Of a stretch of 64,000 nt of DNA, positions 1 to 7,583 are shown in pieces (the stretch's first letter is position 1; the number at the start of each line of letters is the position of its first letter). The notes beneath the pieces were generated by a model, which was given only the letters and a program-made list of their open reading frames with translations, had not been told where the DNA came from and searched no databases. Origin of the DNA: CALINB01 sp938045325 (GTDB lineage: Bacteria; Pseudomonadota; Alphaproteobacteria; Rhodospirillales; CALINB01); the NCBI GenBank assembly GCA_038114465.1, contig JAYNQW010000011.1, positions 1-64,000 of the forward strand. The letters run 5' to 3'. A program made the position numbers and the translations under genes.

Positions 1-42
1 ATAGCCAAACCAGAAACTAAACAACTTCTGGCACAGTTTTAA
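1..42 (+). CDS. possible 3' end of a gene cut by the window edge
   Basis: Frame 1 is open from the first base and ends in TAA at 40-42, giving 13 residues that end in a Leu-Leu-Ala-Gln-Phe tail. The composition is plausible for a protein C-terminus and no other frame looks better. Nothing about function can be said. A chance open frame of this size is quite possible. Confidence 0.25.
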   Translation: MAKPETKQLLAQF

Positions 43-101
43 GGGGCAAGGACACGAGCATTATCGGCATTCTCTCTGCGCGACCAAAAAGAAGTACGGT
101 T

Positions 102-129
102 ATGTCCGCTTTTAGCCATAAGCGGACAT
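102..129. repeat. perfect palindromic repeat, copy 1
   Basis: A 9-base arm ATGTCCGCT (102-110) is followed by a 10-base spacer and its exact complement AGCGGACAT (121-129). The core GTCCGCTTTTAGC recurs at 171-186 and in a diverged form near 1522-1550, so this is a dispersed intergenic element rather than a unique hairpin. It has no T-run and does not look like a terminator. Confidence 0.7.
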
Positions 130-150
130 CAACTCAGTCTAAAATTCGCG

Positions 151-186
151 GTTCACACTGAGTCAGTCGAATGTCCGCTTTTAGCT
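151..186. repeat. dispersed repeat, copy 2
   Basis: It carries CACTGAGT-CAGTCGA followed by ATGTCCGCTTTTAGC. The same order of blocks (CACTGAGTAGGCTGA then GTGTCCGCTATTAGCC) is found at 1507-1537 on the other side of the acyltransferase-like gene, so the two copies bracket that gene as imperfect direct repeats. The second palindromic arm is missing here. Confidence 0.6.
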
Positions 187-337
187 GCCACCTAAAAAGA
201 CCTCGGTGTTTATTCGATTATACTCCTGATTTAATGCTGGCGATTTCTCTTACGGACCGGCTGCGAGAAATTCTGCCGCCCGTCCCGATGATTTTTGTGT
301 GGCAAACCTTCGAGGCGCTTTACCTCGGAATCAAGAA

Positions 338-1282
338 TTAACTCTTTAGCCAACTCCAGTCGGACCACTGGCCGGGATATTCTCTCACGAAGGGCTCGAG
401 ACGGCGTGCATAGTCAGCGACAGCCGTTCTGACGGCTGTTTTGGTGTCAGCGTCGTGCGAAATTTTGATCGGTGCTTGCAGCGTTGTTTTATAATGGCCG
501 TTCGATTGGTGCACGGTGAAGGCGGGAATGAGTTGAGCACCAGTTTTCTTGGCTAAGACAGGTGCGCCTGGCGCAACACGTAGAACGTGGTTTAGAAACG
601 GCACTTCAACCGGATGATGCGCTGTATCGCGCACCGTGATCGTGACTACGGCGTTTTTTTGCAGCTGTTCAGCGAGACGGTTCATTGCCAGCTTCGGTTC
701 TTCGTAAGACAACACAACACGTTCCGCCAAGTATTTTGTTTCTGCAGCAACCCAAATTCGATTGAGGACATTCATGCCAAACCAAGATTTAGAAAATCCG
801 TGTCGTTTATGGCTTAAATGAACAGCCGAATAGCCAGCACGATGTAGGACGATTTTGGTCATGAAATTGGCGAAAAAAAAATGGCTGTCCCAGATGATTA
901 CACCTTTGCCATCATGTAACCCTGCATCGATGTATTCTTGCCCCTCGAGTTCGCACTTGATCGTTTGATCGAAGGGCAACAACACCCTCGTGAGCAGAAA
1001 AGGCATTAATAGTTGGTTTGATAAAAAGTCCAAGGACACTGCTTCGGGAAGATGATCGCCAGGGGCAGTGCGTAAATAATGTTGGACGCAATTTTCGATG
1101 TCGGTCGGTTTAACCGGCATCAAAGATTGACAGTATGTTTGACACCATTTTGCGAATTTAGGCCAGACTTTATGAGGAATAATGTGTGCGACCAATGCAA
1201 TGAATGGCAGCCCGGGCAAAAGCAACAAATCAATAAGTGAAATTAAACCACGGGGAGAATCATTTAAATTCGGCTCTTGCAT
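338..1282 (-). CDS. LpxL/HtrB-like acyltransferase with altered catalytic motif
   Basis: The protein of about 314 residues resembles the LpxL/LpxM (lipid A late acyltransferase) superfamily, which transfers acyl chains to lipid A or related glycolipids at the inner membrane. What shows this: a hydrophobic N-terminal segment (about residues 12-35), a WDSHFFFANF block at 131-140 in the place of the catalytic H-x4-D/E motif, and a C-terminal YPGQW-SDW block like that of LpxL. The motif here is H134-x4-N139, so the usual acidic partner is replaced. The start is the ATG at 1282; a TTG at 1318 would add 12 residues. It stands alone between repeat copies. It may be a diverged, inactive or differently specific member. 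Confidence 0.65.
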   Translation of the reverse strand: MQEPNLNDSPRGLISLIDLLLLPGLPFIALVAHIIPHKVWPKFAKWCQTYCQSLMPVKPTDIENCVQHYLRTAPGDHLPEAVSLDFLSNQLLMPFLLTRVLLPFDQTIKCELEGQEYIDAGLHDGKGVIIWDSHFFFANFMTKIVLHRAGYSAVHLSHKRHGFSKSWFGMNVLNRIWVAAETKYLAERVVLSYEEPKLAMNRLAEQLQKNAVVTITVRDTAHHPVEVPFLNHVLRVAPGAPVLAKKTGAQLIPAFTVHQSNGHYKTTLQAPIKISHDADTKTAVRTAVADYARRLEPFVREYPGQWSDWSWLKS

Positions 1283-1711
1283 GGTCTCTTTTTGTGCTGC
1301 CACTGACCTGCCCCCCAATAGCCTGCCATTTACGCAAAATAAGTAAGATTGAGATTAGTATACCAAACAATTAACTGTGAAAACATTCTGTTGAAATTGG
1401 TAATATTTTGATTGTGCTTGTAGATGAAATTTGTCTGAATTAGCAATACTTTTTATCCGCATTGGGTCAAAAGTAAATATCAACTTAGTGTCAAAGTGGT
1501 GTTCCGCACTGAGTAGGCTGAGTGTCCGCTATTAGCCAGAAGCAGACCATTCATCTGCCTAGGAAATGGTCTTGCTCCTAGGACTTTTTCCAGCCTACGC
1601 TACCTAATAGTTTGAGCTGGAATAGGTTCAAGGCGTCAAACTCTAACACAAGACGTGGACTATTTAATGGGGACCGGCCAAATTTGCGCTCATCCGGCAT
1701 AGCCGTGTGTT
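1283..1711. other. non-coding stretch with a diverged repeat copy
   Basis: I see no credible gene here. The AT-rich part (1340-1480) should hold the promoter of the acyltransferase-like gene. The third, degenerate copy of the palindromic repeat lies at about 1501-1550. The remainder is unexplained. Confidence 0.5.
1501..1550. repeat. dispersed repeat, copy 3 (degenerate)
   Basis: The order CACTGAGT, then GTGTCCGCTATTAGCC, then AGAAGCAGACCA parallels copies 1 and 2. The arms GTGTCCGCT and AGCAGACCA still pair partly, with mismatches expected of a decayed copy. Confidence 0.55.
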
Positions 1712-2512
1712 CTAACGCCGAATGCATTGCCCATTGTCACGCCGGAGAGGCGGGTCGCATTCCCAATCGTTACCGGAATAATCGATGTGTGCATGTTTCG
1801 GTATTTTTAGTGCGACACATTCATTGCCGACGGCTTGGTAACCACGATCGCATTTCCAGCCCGTATCATATGAGGAATTCTCAAAATATCCGTTTTTTGG
1901 CACTTTAACTGGGATGCAAGCGCTTCCAGCGGCTCGATAACCGCGTTCGCACGCCCAACCGCTTTCGAGCGTTGAGTCGGTAAGATATCCATTTTTTGGC
2001 ACTTTTATGGTGACGCAAGCCTTGCCGATTACACGGTATCCTCGGTTGCATTTCCAGCCGGAACCGAATGTTGAGTCCGCCAGATAACCGTTTTCCGGTA
2101 CTTCAATTCGAACGCAGCTTTCCTTAAGAATCGAATCATTGTGGTTGCTCGCTCTTCGAAATCCCCGAAGACATTCCCAATCATAGCTGTTGGCATCCAG
2201 ATAGCCATTTGGCGGTATTACAATTTTTTTGCAAGTATTCACAATGTGCTTAAAACCCCATTTGCATTCCCAGCCACGTCCGTAGGAATCATTAGTCGGA
2301 AAAGCGTTTGCGGGTATTTTAATAGCCGAACAGATTCCTTTTTTGACCTCTCGATAGCCCGGTTTGCATTCCCAACCTTTTCCACGGCTGTTTGGACTCG
2401 CATTTTCAGGGATCTTGGTAATTTTAGCTTGAGCAGACTCTGGACCGGCAATTGCTGCGACAAAAAACAGAATGAAAATGTGACTTAAAATTATATGTCG
2501 AAGCATGTACAT
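1712..2512 (-). CDS. secreted protein with seven Cys/Trp repeats
   Basis: A 266-residue protein with a signal peptide (hydrophobic core about 6-24, AxA-like site near residue 29) followed by seven tandem repeats of about 33 residues filling the rest. Each repeat starts with a (K/V)(I/V)P-x-N-(G/A) turn, has a central GWxC or DWEC, then GYR or GFR, and ends with a second Cys, so each can form one disulfide. The third repeat has a short insertion. The layout recalls small disulfide modules such as sushi or EGF domains, but the spacing does not match either well. The ATG at 2512 has an AAGGAA sequence upstream. It is likely periplasmic or surface exposed. I know similar unnamed repeats from other alphaproteobacteria; the function is unknown. 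Confidence 0.75.
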   Translation of the reverse strand: MYMLRHIILSHIFILFFVAAIAGPESAQAKITKIPENASPNSRGKGWECKPGYREVKKGICSAIKIPANAFPTNDSYGRGWECKWGFKHIVNTCKKIVIPPNGYLDANSYDWECLRGFRRASNHNDSILKESCVRIEVPENGYLADSTFGSGWKCNRGYRVIGKACVTIKVPKNGYLTDSTLESGWACERGYRAAGSACIPVKVPKNGYFENSSYDTGWKCDRGYQAVGNECVALKIPKHAHIDYSGNDWECDPPLRRDNGQCIRR

Positions 2513-2599
2513 GGAATTGATTCCTTGTTTTAAAATACATTCTGCGTAAAACGCAGTTTTATATAGAAAATCATATATTGCCGTTGATATGGGTTTTCA

Positions 2600-2800
2600 T
2601 CATTTGTTGTCGGAAAAACGCGATGCTAACGGTACGCTATTGCGCCACCCGGTCGTGTTTTTACAGCGAGAACAAATTCTCTCCCCGGACCATTGGCTTT
2701 CAAAGGGGGCTTTGCATTTAAGGCACTGGCGAGTTTTGGGAACATCCCAAGCCGGTAAATTTCCGGGTGCACTTTTCGCTGGCGATTTAATAGAGGCCAT
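2600..2800 (-). CDS. small zinc-ribbon-like protein
   Basis: A 66-residue protein with a CLKC pair and an ICSRC pair about 20 residues apart, with a W and several basic residues between, as in small zinc ribbons. The N-terminus is Ser/Pro/Ala rich and probably disordered. ATG at 2800 is chosen over an upstream TTG because AAGGA lies at a proper distance. It lies downstream of the cold-shock gene on the same strand, an arrangement I recall from related genomes. It could bind nucleic acid or protein; no specific role can be assigned. Confidence 0.7.
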   Translation of the reverse strand: MASIKSPAKSAPGNLPAWDVPKTRQCLKCKAPFESQWSGERICSRCKNTTGWRNSVPLASRFSDNK

Positions 2801-2851
2801 AGACAATCCTTTACCGGTACTTCTGCAGCCTTCCGTTGCCGCCGAGGAAGG

Positions 2852-2875
2852 CCGCCCCCAGAGATTTGGGGACGG
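2852..2875 (-). terminator. hairpin after the cold-shock gene
   Basis: Arms CCGCCCCCA (2852-2860) and TGGGGACGG (2867-2875) pair over nine bases with one G-U wobble and a six-base loop, 11 bases past the cspA stop. There is no clear T-run on the minus side, so it may stabilise the 3' end or terminate only partly, letting some transcription reach the zinc-ribbon gene. Confidence 0.5.
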
Positions 2876-2886
2876 CGATTTTCCTG

Positions 2887-3096
2887 TTAGTCGATCAGAG
2901 ATAGATTTTCGGCTGACGTTTTGCCGTTCGATCCAGATTGCAGCTCATAGGAAACTTTCTGCCCTTCACTCAGAGAAGTCATGCCGGCGCGCTCAACGGC
3001 CGAGATGTGGACAAAAGCATCCTTCGAACCATCTTCCGGCTCGATAAACCCAAAACCCTTGGTGGGATTAAAAAATTTTACAGTTCCATTCGTCAT
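2887..3096 (-). CDS. cspA: cold-shock domain protein, CspA family
   Basis: A 69-residue single cold-shock domain protein. It carries the two RNA-binding motifs, KGFGFI (RNP1, about 13-18) and DAFVHIS (RNP2, about 25-31), in a GTVKFFNPTKG context. Such proteins bind single-stranded RNA and DNA and melt RNA structure. Start is the ATG at 3096 with AAGGA seven bases upstream; a longer in-frame reading from 3138 lacks support. The 114-base gap to the preceding gene leaves room for its own promoter and leader. The symbol is by family; paralogue identity is not certain. Confidence 0.92.
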   Translation of the reverse strand: MTNGTVKFFNPTKGFGFIEPEDGSKDAFVHISAVERAGMTSLSEGQKVSYELQSGSNGKTSAENLSLID

Positions 3097-3210
3097 AGTC
3101 GTATCCTTTTTATTTAGTAATTGAATTACACACCGCACAACATGTGTCAGTGTGTTCGATTGCGGTCAAATTCGGCTTATTGAATTTTTGGTGTTCCAGC
3201 CCGCATTTTC

Positions 3211-3501
3211 TTAAGGCTCATTTGCCCGCTCGGAAACATCCGAGAGCGCTTGATCGCGTTTCAAGGCCGCTTCCAAATCATTCGGGTCAATGGTCCATGT
3301 TCGCGTCACGCCAGGGCTTCCGGGCTTCGTGCCTAGATGAAGCAGAGTTAATTTTCGCCGGTAAACAGGAAAAGAAAGATGCTCCAACAATTCCTCATCC
3401 GTTTCCACACTATAGGTGCCGGAAGAAATGATTTCTCCGAAACCGGTAAGGGTGAAGGGATTTTTGAAGGTGACTGTTGTTTTGCGCGTGCGTGTCGGCA
3501 T
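3211..3501 (-). CDS. conserved hypothetical protein, 96 residues
   Basis: A small soluble protein with a beta-rich N-terminal half (TVTFKNPFTLTGF, then G-TYSVETDEE), an ELLEHLSFPVYRR segment at about 37-49, and a C-terminal TIDPNDLEAAL helix. I recall this pattern from unannotated proteins in Rhizobiales and Rhodospirillales, but know of no function. No signal peptide or membrane segment. ATG at 3501 follows a weak AAGA. Codon use is like that of its neighbours, so it is probably real. Confidence 0.7.
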   Translation of the reverse strand: MPTRTRKTTVTFKNPFTLTGFGEIISSGTYSVETDEELLEHLSFPVYRRKLTLLHLGTKPGSPGVTRTWTIDPNDLEAALKRDQALSDVSERANEP

Positions 3502-4083
3502 TGTATGCCATCTTGGTGATGGCGTTGCCTTTCATAGTAGTACGGCAACGATTTGCCGCTTTCTTCTATATAGGGATTGAAGAAGACTTTATCAATGGCA
3601 GGTCGTAATTATTTGGTTAAAGTCAAGAATTCCTGACAGCTTACAAGGCTATTGCGCGGGATGGCTTAATGAAAACCGATCCTCAATTTGTATTATTTTC
3701 GCCCAACGGATAATTATAGGGAGTTAGGGTTACAAATTTTCCCAAGGTGGCGCTATGCAGGTGTTAGTAATTAAATTCCCTAAACAATAAGCGAAATTCT
3801 CCTGTTAATTGATTAGGGAAGCTGACCTCAACGGCCAATGAACCTGTGTAAAATTTTCAAAACAAAGCGGGTGGAAGTCGAAAATATGGATATTCCCGTG
3901 TATTTTTCCATTTTATCAGGGAAAATAACGGAGAGGAATTCGCAGGTGACTGCGCTCTCCGCCACCCATTCTGTCTAACTTCTTTCTGCTGTACGACGGG
4001 TCTGAATGACTTGCATCTGCTCGTATTCTTTGCGAAAAATGAATTGAGTTCATTCTCATTGATATATGGTGAAGGAAAATCCA
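3502..4083. other. long non-coding stretch
   Basis: No open frame here looks like a protein. It holds the stem-loop at 3929-3961 and the likely promoter and leader of the small Cys-rich gene at 4084. The AT-rich segment 3590-3900 shows no structure I can name. Confidence 0.45.
3929..3961. other. stem-loop with GTGA tetraloop in a leader
   Basis: Outer arms CGGAGAG (3929-3935) and CTCTCCG (3955-3961) pair perfectly. Inner arms CGCAG (3941-3945) and CTGCG (3950-3954) pair perfectly around GTGA, a GNRA-type tetraloop. Five unpaired bases (GAATT) bulge on the 5' side. There is no T-run. It sits about 120 bases before the Cys-rich gene, so it may be part of its mRNA leader or of a small RNA. Confidence 0.45.
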
Positions 4084-4275
4084 ATGGCGACTTATACATG
4101 CGATGTATGCGGAATGAGTGTCAATGCAACTTGCGGCACTTGTGATGAGCCTCTCGTAAATGACAGCATTGCCAAAGATGACGGTACGTCTGTGCAAGTC
4201 TCAAAATGTCCCAATGACCATGGCAAGATCAAATCGCCGATGTGTTGTGGGAAAGATATGGATTACGCCGCATAG
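4084..4275 (+). CDS. small cysteine-rich protein (probable metal binding)
   Basis: A 63-residue protein with seven Cys: CDVC at 6-9, CGTC at 17-20, C42 followed by H46, and an adjacent pair C54-C55. The two CxxC knuckles suggest a zinc ribbon or another metal site. The start is the ATG at 4084, set by GAAGGA eight bases before it; an in-frame ATG at 4066 is upstream of that site. I recall short proteins of this look in marine alphaproteobacteria but no function. It is monocistronic between two non-coding stretches. Confidence 0.75.
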   Translation: MATYTCDVCGMSVNATCGTCDEPLVNDSIAKDDGTSVQVSKCPNDHGKIKSPMCCGKDMDYAA

Positions 4276-4617
4276 CCTAGATTTATTCAGGGGCCATCCG
4301 GCAAGTCGCTGCGCGCGGCTGCGATGGGTTCTTTGGAAACCTAAAGTTAGAAACTTGTTCTTGTTTCAATGGGCCATGTCAAATTGAGGTTTTCGACTGA
4401 TATGGCATCGGCTACAATCGCAAGTGTGATATCCTCCGAAATCTGAGCTCTCTAACTCCTCTCGTGTTAATCATTTGATTTTGGAGCTTCCAGGCCGGGA
4501 ATCTTAATCGGTGCCGGCAATACGGCAATTCTCAAATTTGGGAAAATGATTTTCCAATTCATGGATTTTCGAAGAATAGCTTCATCGTATTTTTGTGCCG
4601 TTGGCTGATACCGTAAG
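4276..4617. other. non-coding stretch
   Basis: No credible gene. A small perfect inverted repeat GGAAAA-TGA-TTTTCC lies at 4541-4555, about 60 bases before the O-antigen ligase start; it could be an operator or chance in AT-rich DNA. Otherwise nothing recognisable. Confidence 0.4.
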
Positions 4618-5847
4618 ATGAGAATATCCGTTCCTAATAATTATTCGCTTTATTTTTTGTGTCTCGCATTCGGCGGTCTTGCGTTTATGGCGCCTTACGC
4701 CAGTAACGGAACGGTTGTATTGCTTAGCGTGGGCGTTTTGGGGATCATCGGGGATTTAACTTACGGATTTCAGTTTTGCCGCAAGGCTTTGCGTACTCCA
4801 CTGGGTATCGCTTTAGCAATGCTCCTTCTTTGGCTTTTCCTCTCATTATCATGGAGCACTGTCGATGTGGCGGAAACAGCCCGGTCTGCTGTGGCCCTGG
4901 TTATATTATGCCTCATAGGTTTGCTCTTCATCGCAGCGATTGAGAAACTCGATGAGCGTCAAACACGTATTGTTCAAACAATTGCGATCATATCTGTCGT
5001 GATGATGGCTGGACTTTTTCTTTTAGAATGGTTGTCGCAAGGCGCTATTGCTAAAATTTTAAAAGGAAACGATGGTTTGCGAATAGATTCTGTCGGACGG
5101 GGGCTTTCTATTTTGGTTTGTACCGTCTGGCCGGTTGCTTGTCTTATGTTAAGACGATTCGGCAAAGTTTTTTTGGTCTCGGTATTCCTAATTTTGGTTG
5201 GAGCAACGGCGTACCCTTATCCAAATGAAGCGATGTTTTTGAGTTTCTTGATCGGTCTTTTTACATTTGTTGCCTGCTTAATTAGTAGACGGGTAGCAAT
5301 CTCGTTTATTTTTGGTGTTTTTGCGATTTTGGTTCTTGCTGGCCCCATTGTTGCCAAAGCAGTTATGGAAGTTCCAGAGATTAAAAACCAAGCCATTAAG
5401 ATTCTCGGCTATCGGCAGCATCGGATTAACATTTGGCATTACGTTGCAACCTTAATTGAAGAGCGGCCTATAGTCGGCCATGGGTTTGAAGCATCAAGAC
5501 CCTTTGGCGCCGAGGAAAACCAATTTTACCTGGAAACAAGAGAGCAACTCGGCCATAGCCGGTTTCGGATTCGGTTGCCCCTGCATCCCCATAACATTCC
5601 CCTGCAAATCTGGCTTGAGCTAGGATTTATTGGCATCTTGTTTTACTTGGGGATCTTATTCGGCATCATTCGCACGATTTGGACTTGGCGCGGCCCGAAA
5701 GTTTGGGCCGCCGCTCTTGGTGCCAGTACGGCATCCTTCTTAACGGTTTCCTCATTAAGCTTTGGTGCTTGGCAGAATTGGTGGATTGCGACAGCCTGGC
5801 TTACTGCAGGGGCTATAGTGCTGTCGAGAAGGGCGATTAAAGATTAA
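4618..5847 (+). CDS. O-antigen ligase / polymerase family membrane protein
   Basis: A 409-residue polytopic membrane protein with about ten to twelve hydrophobic segments and one large periplasmic loop (about 255-325). The loop contains GHGFEAS and ends in LHPHNIPLQIWLELG, the typical Wzy/WaaL-family signature in which the His joins glycan chains. Members polymerise O-units or ligate O-antigen to lipid A core on the periplasmic face. Which of these it does cannot be told from sequence alone. The ATG at 4618 has no strong ribosome site. No glycosyltransferase cluster surrounds it. Confidence 0.82.
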   Translation: MRISVPNNYSLYFLCLAFGGLAFMAPYASNGTVVLLSVGVLGIIGDLTYGFQFCRKALRTPLGIALAMLLLWLFLSLSWSTVDVAETARSAVALVILCLIGLLFIAAIEKLDERQTRIVQTIAIISVVMMAGLFLLEWLSQGAIAKILKGNDGLRIDSVGRGLSILVCTVWPVACLMLRRFGKVFLVSVFLILVGATAYPYPNEAMFLSFLIGLFTFVACLISRRVAISFIFGVFAILVLAGPIVAKAVMEVPEIKNQAIKILGYRQHRINIWHYVATLIEERPIVGHGFEASRPFGAEENQFYLETREQLGHSRFRIRLPLHPHNIPLQIWLELGFIGILFYLGILFGIIRTIWTWRGPKVWAAALGASTASFLTVSSLSFGAWQNWWIATAWLTAGAIVLSRRAIKD

Positions 5848-6210
5848 GCAAAAGACCATTCATTATCGCCTCACGTATATTGCCGATAATTTTGCGGTCT
5901 TATGTTGTTATTCCAACTGACCATTATGTTTGGGAACCGAAGAATTAATTTACATCAATTTAGGGAAAGCATTAAAAAAGCGCTTGGGTCAAATTTAATT
6001 TGAGGTCGAAATTAATCATGAACTTTTTTATTTCGACGCCTTTTCCGATTCCTTGGTCTTCTGCTTTGGAGACTTTGTGCGTTTGCGGTTCATTCCTTCC
6101 TCCTTCCGTGAAGCAATCATAAAATGACATGCGTTTCTTTAAACGTGTCGATAAACGGTATTGTAATCGTCAAACTTCAACCGTCACTTCATTCCATTCG
6201 GAACTAATTT
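5848..6210. other. non-coding stretch with one micro-ORF
   Basis: Apart from the 21-codon frame at 6028-6093 I see nothing coding. The part 5870-6020 is AT-rich without evident hairpins. Confidence 0.4.
6028..6093 (-). CDS. possible 21-residue basic micro-protein
   Basis: ATG at 6093 is preceded by GAAGGAGGAAGGA, one of the strongest Shine-Dalgarno-like sequences in the window. It opens a frame of 21 codons ending in TAA. The peptide starts MNRKRTKSPK and is almost wholly Lys, Arg, Ser, Thr and Glu, so it would be soluble and disordered. It lies 117 bases downstream of the FAD oxidoreductase on the same strand. No homologue is known to me; it could also be a chance frame. Confidence 0.4.
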   Translation of the reverse strand: MNRKRTKSPKQKTKESEKASK

Positions 6211-7494
6211 TCAGCGCTTCATCTGGCTGAAGCGGTCTTTAAGTTTGTACCAGCCCATTGCTGCGGGCAGGAACCAGGGCGTGCCATTGTATAAAGGAAT
6301 GGCCCGGAAGGGCTGCGCTTCAAAAGCCGTTTTGCCATCCTCATGTTCAAGGATGTGAAGGGCCGCTTTTTGACCCATCCAGCGTGCCCACACCACACCG
6401 GAGCCGCAAAAGCCGGTGGCGTAAATCACGCCGTCGTGGGCGGCGAGTTTCGGCAACCGGTCCATGGGAAAGGCGACGAAGCCAAACCAGTGATGGCTTA
6501 AGCCGGTGTTTTCCAGCTCGGGAAAGATCGCAACTAAATTTTGTTTCAGCCGTTCACGGGCTGTCTGGGCATCGCCACTGTAACGGCGGCCGCCGAACAG
6601 AATTTGCGTGCCGTCGGGAGAGGGCCTGTAGTAGTGACCCATCTCACGGGTTTCGCTTAGCATTTGGCGCTTCGGCATCAAGGTGTTCATGAGGTTAGGG
6701 CTGAGCGGTTCTGTCGCGATAATTTCCGAAATTACCGGCACGAGCCGCCGCCTCAGCCACGGTAGTCCTTTGTCCGTATACCCGTTGGTCGCGACGATCA
6801 CGTGATTTGCCTCAACGGGGCCATTTGGTGTTGTGGCATGAAACGTATTGCCGTTTCTCTTGATACCGTTCACACCGGTGTTGCTATAAATGACCGCGCC
6901 GGATTGTTCCGCGATGCGGCGTAATTCGCGATGCAGCTTTGCCGGATGAACGCCGCCGATGTCGGGGCGCACGATGCCGCCGTGATAAAGTTGCGTGCCG
7001 ATTTCGGATGGCTGGTCGGCCCGTTCGATAATCGTGCCTTCGATACCGGTTTCCTTGTGCAAAAGATCAGCTTCCCGTTTGATGCCATCCAAGGCTTGTG
7101 GGCTCATGGCGCCGGTAAAGCGGCCGGTTAATTGAAAATCGCAATCCAAATTCTCGGATTTGATAAAGTTATAGAGATCGGCTCGCGCCACGATGCCTTC
7201 TTGGTAGATCGCTTTGGCGGTGTCCGGTCCGTGTATTTCTTTGAGTTTCGAATAAGAGTGCCGGATATTGCCACTGGTGATGCCGCCGTTGCGGCTTGAA
7301 GCGCCGTCCCCGGGACGGTCACGTTCGAGAATGATGACTTGGCGTCCGGCACGCGCGAGCGGAATAGCGGCACCAAGACCAGCGTAACCACCGCCGACAA
7401 CGATGACATCGGCCTTAGCCGGTAACGGGCCGGTTTGTGCAGGCGTTGGTTCAGCCGCCTCCCACCAGTAAGGTTTATCAGCCGTTTTCGTCAT
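6211..7494 (-). CDS. FAD-dependent oxidoreductase, DAO family
   Basis: A 427-residue flavoprotein of the D-amino-acid oxidase fold. The FAD-binding GGGYAGLGAA lies at about 34-43 and is followed by an ERD/E ribose-binding acidic residue (about 57) and an ASSRNGG block typical of gamma-glutamylputrescine oxidase-like members. Near the C-terminus GFCGSGVVWARWMG forms the second FAD contact. Such enzymes oxidise amines or N-methyl amino acids to imines with release of hydrogen peroxide or use of an electron acceptor. No signal peptide. It diverges from the Gfo/Idh gene at 7584, so they probably share a control region. The substrate is not known. Confidence 0.85.
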   Translation of the reverse strand: MTKTADKPYWWEAAEPTPAQTGPLPAKADVIVVGGGYAGLGAAIPLARAGRQVIILERDRPGDGASSRNGGITSGNIRHSYSKLKEIHGPDTAKAIYQEGIVARADLYNFIKSENLDCDFQLTGRFTGAMSPQALDGIKREADLLHKETGIEGTIIERADQPSEIGTQLYHGGIVRPDIGGVHPAKLHRELRRIAEQSGAVIYSNTGVNGIKRNGNTFHATTPNGPVEANHVIVATNGYTDKGLPWLRRRLVPVISEIIATEPLSPNLMNTLMPKRQMLSETREMGHYYRPSPDGTQILFGGRRYSGDAQTARERLKQNLVAIFPELENTGLSHHWFGFVAFPMDRLPKLAAHDGVIYATGFCGSGVVWARWMGQKAALHILEHEDGKTAFEAQPFRAIPLYNGTPWFLPAAMGWYKLKDRFSQMKR

Positions 7495-7583
7495 AACAAG
7501 ACAAGATCATTTTTATTGTTTAAATTCAACAGCGTTCAATTTTCAGACACCTTGCGGCGGACAGGGGGCAAAAAGGAAACATC

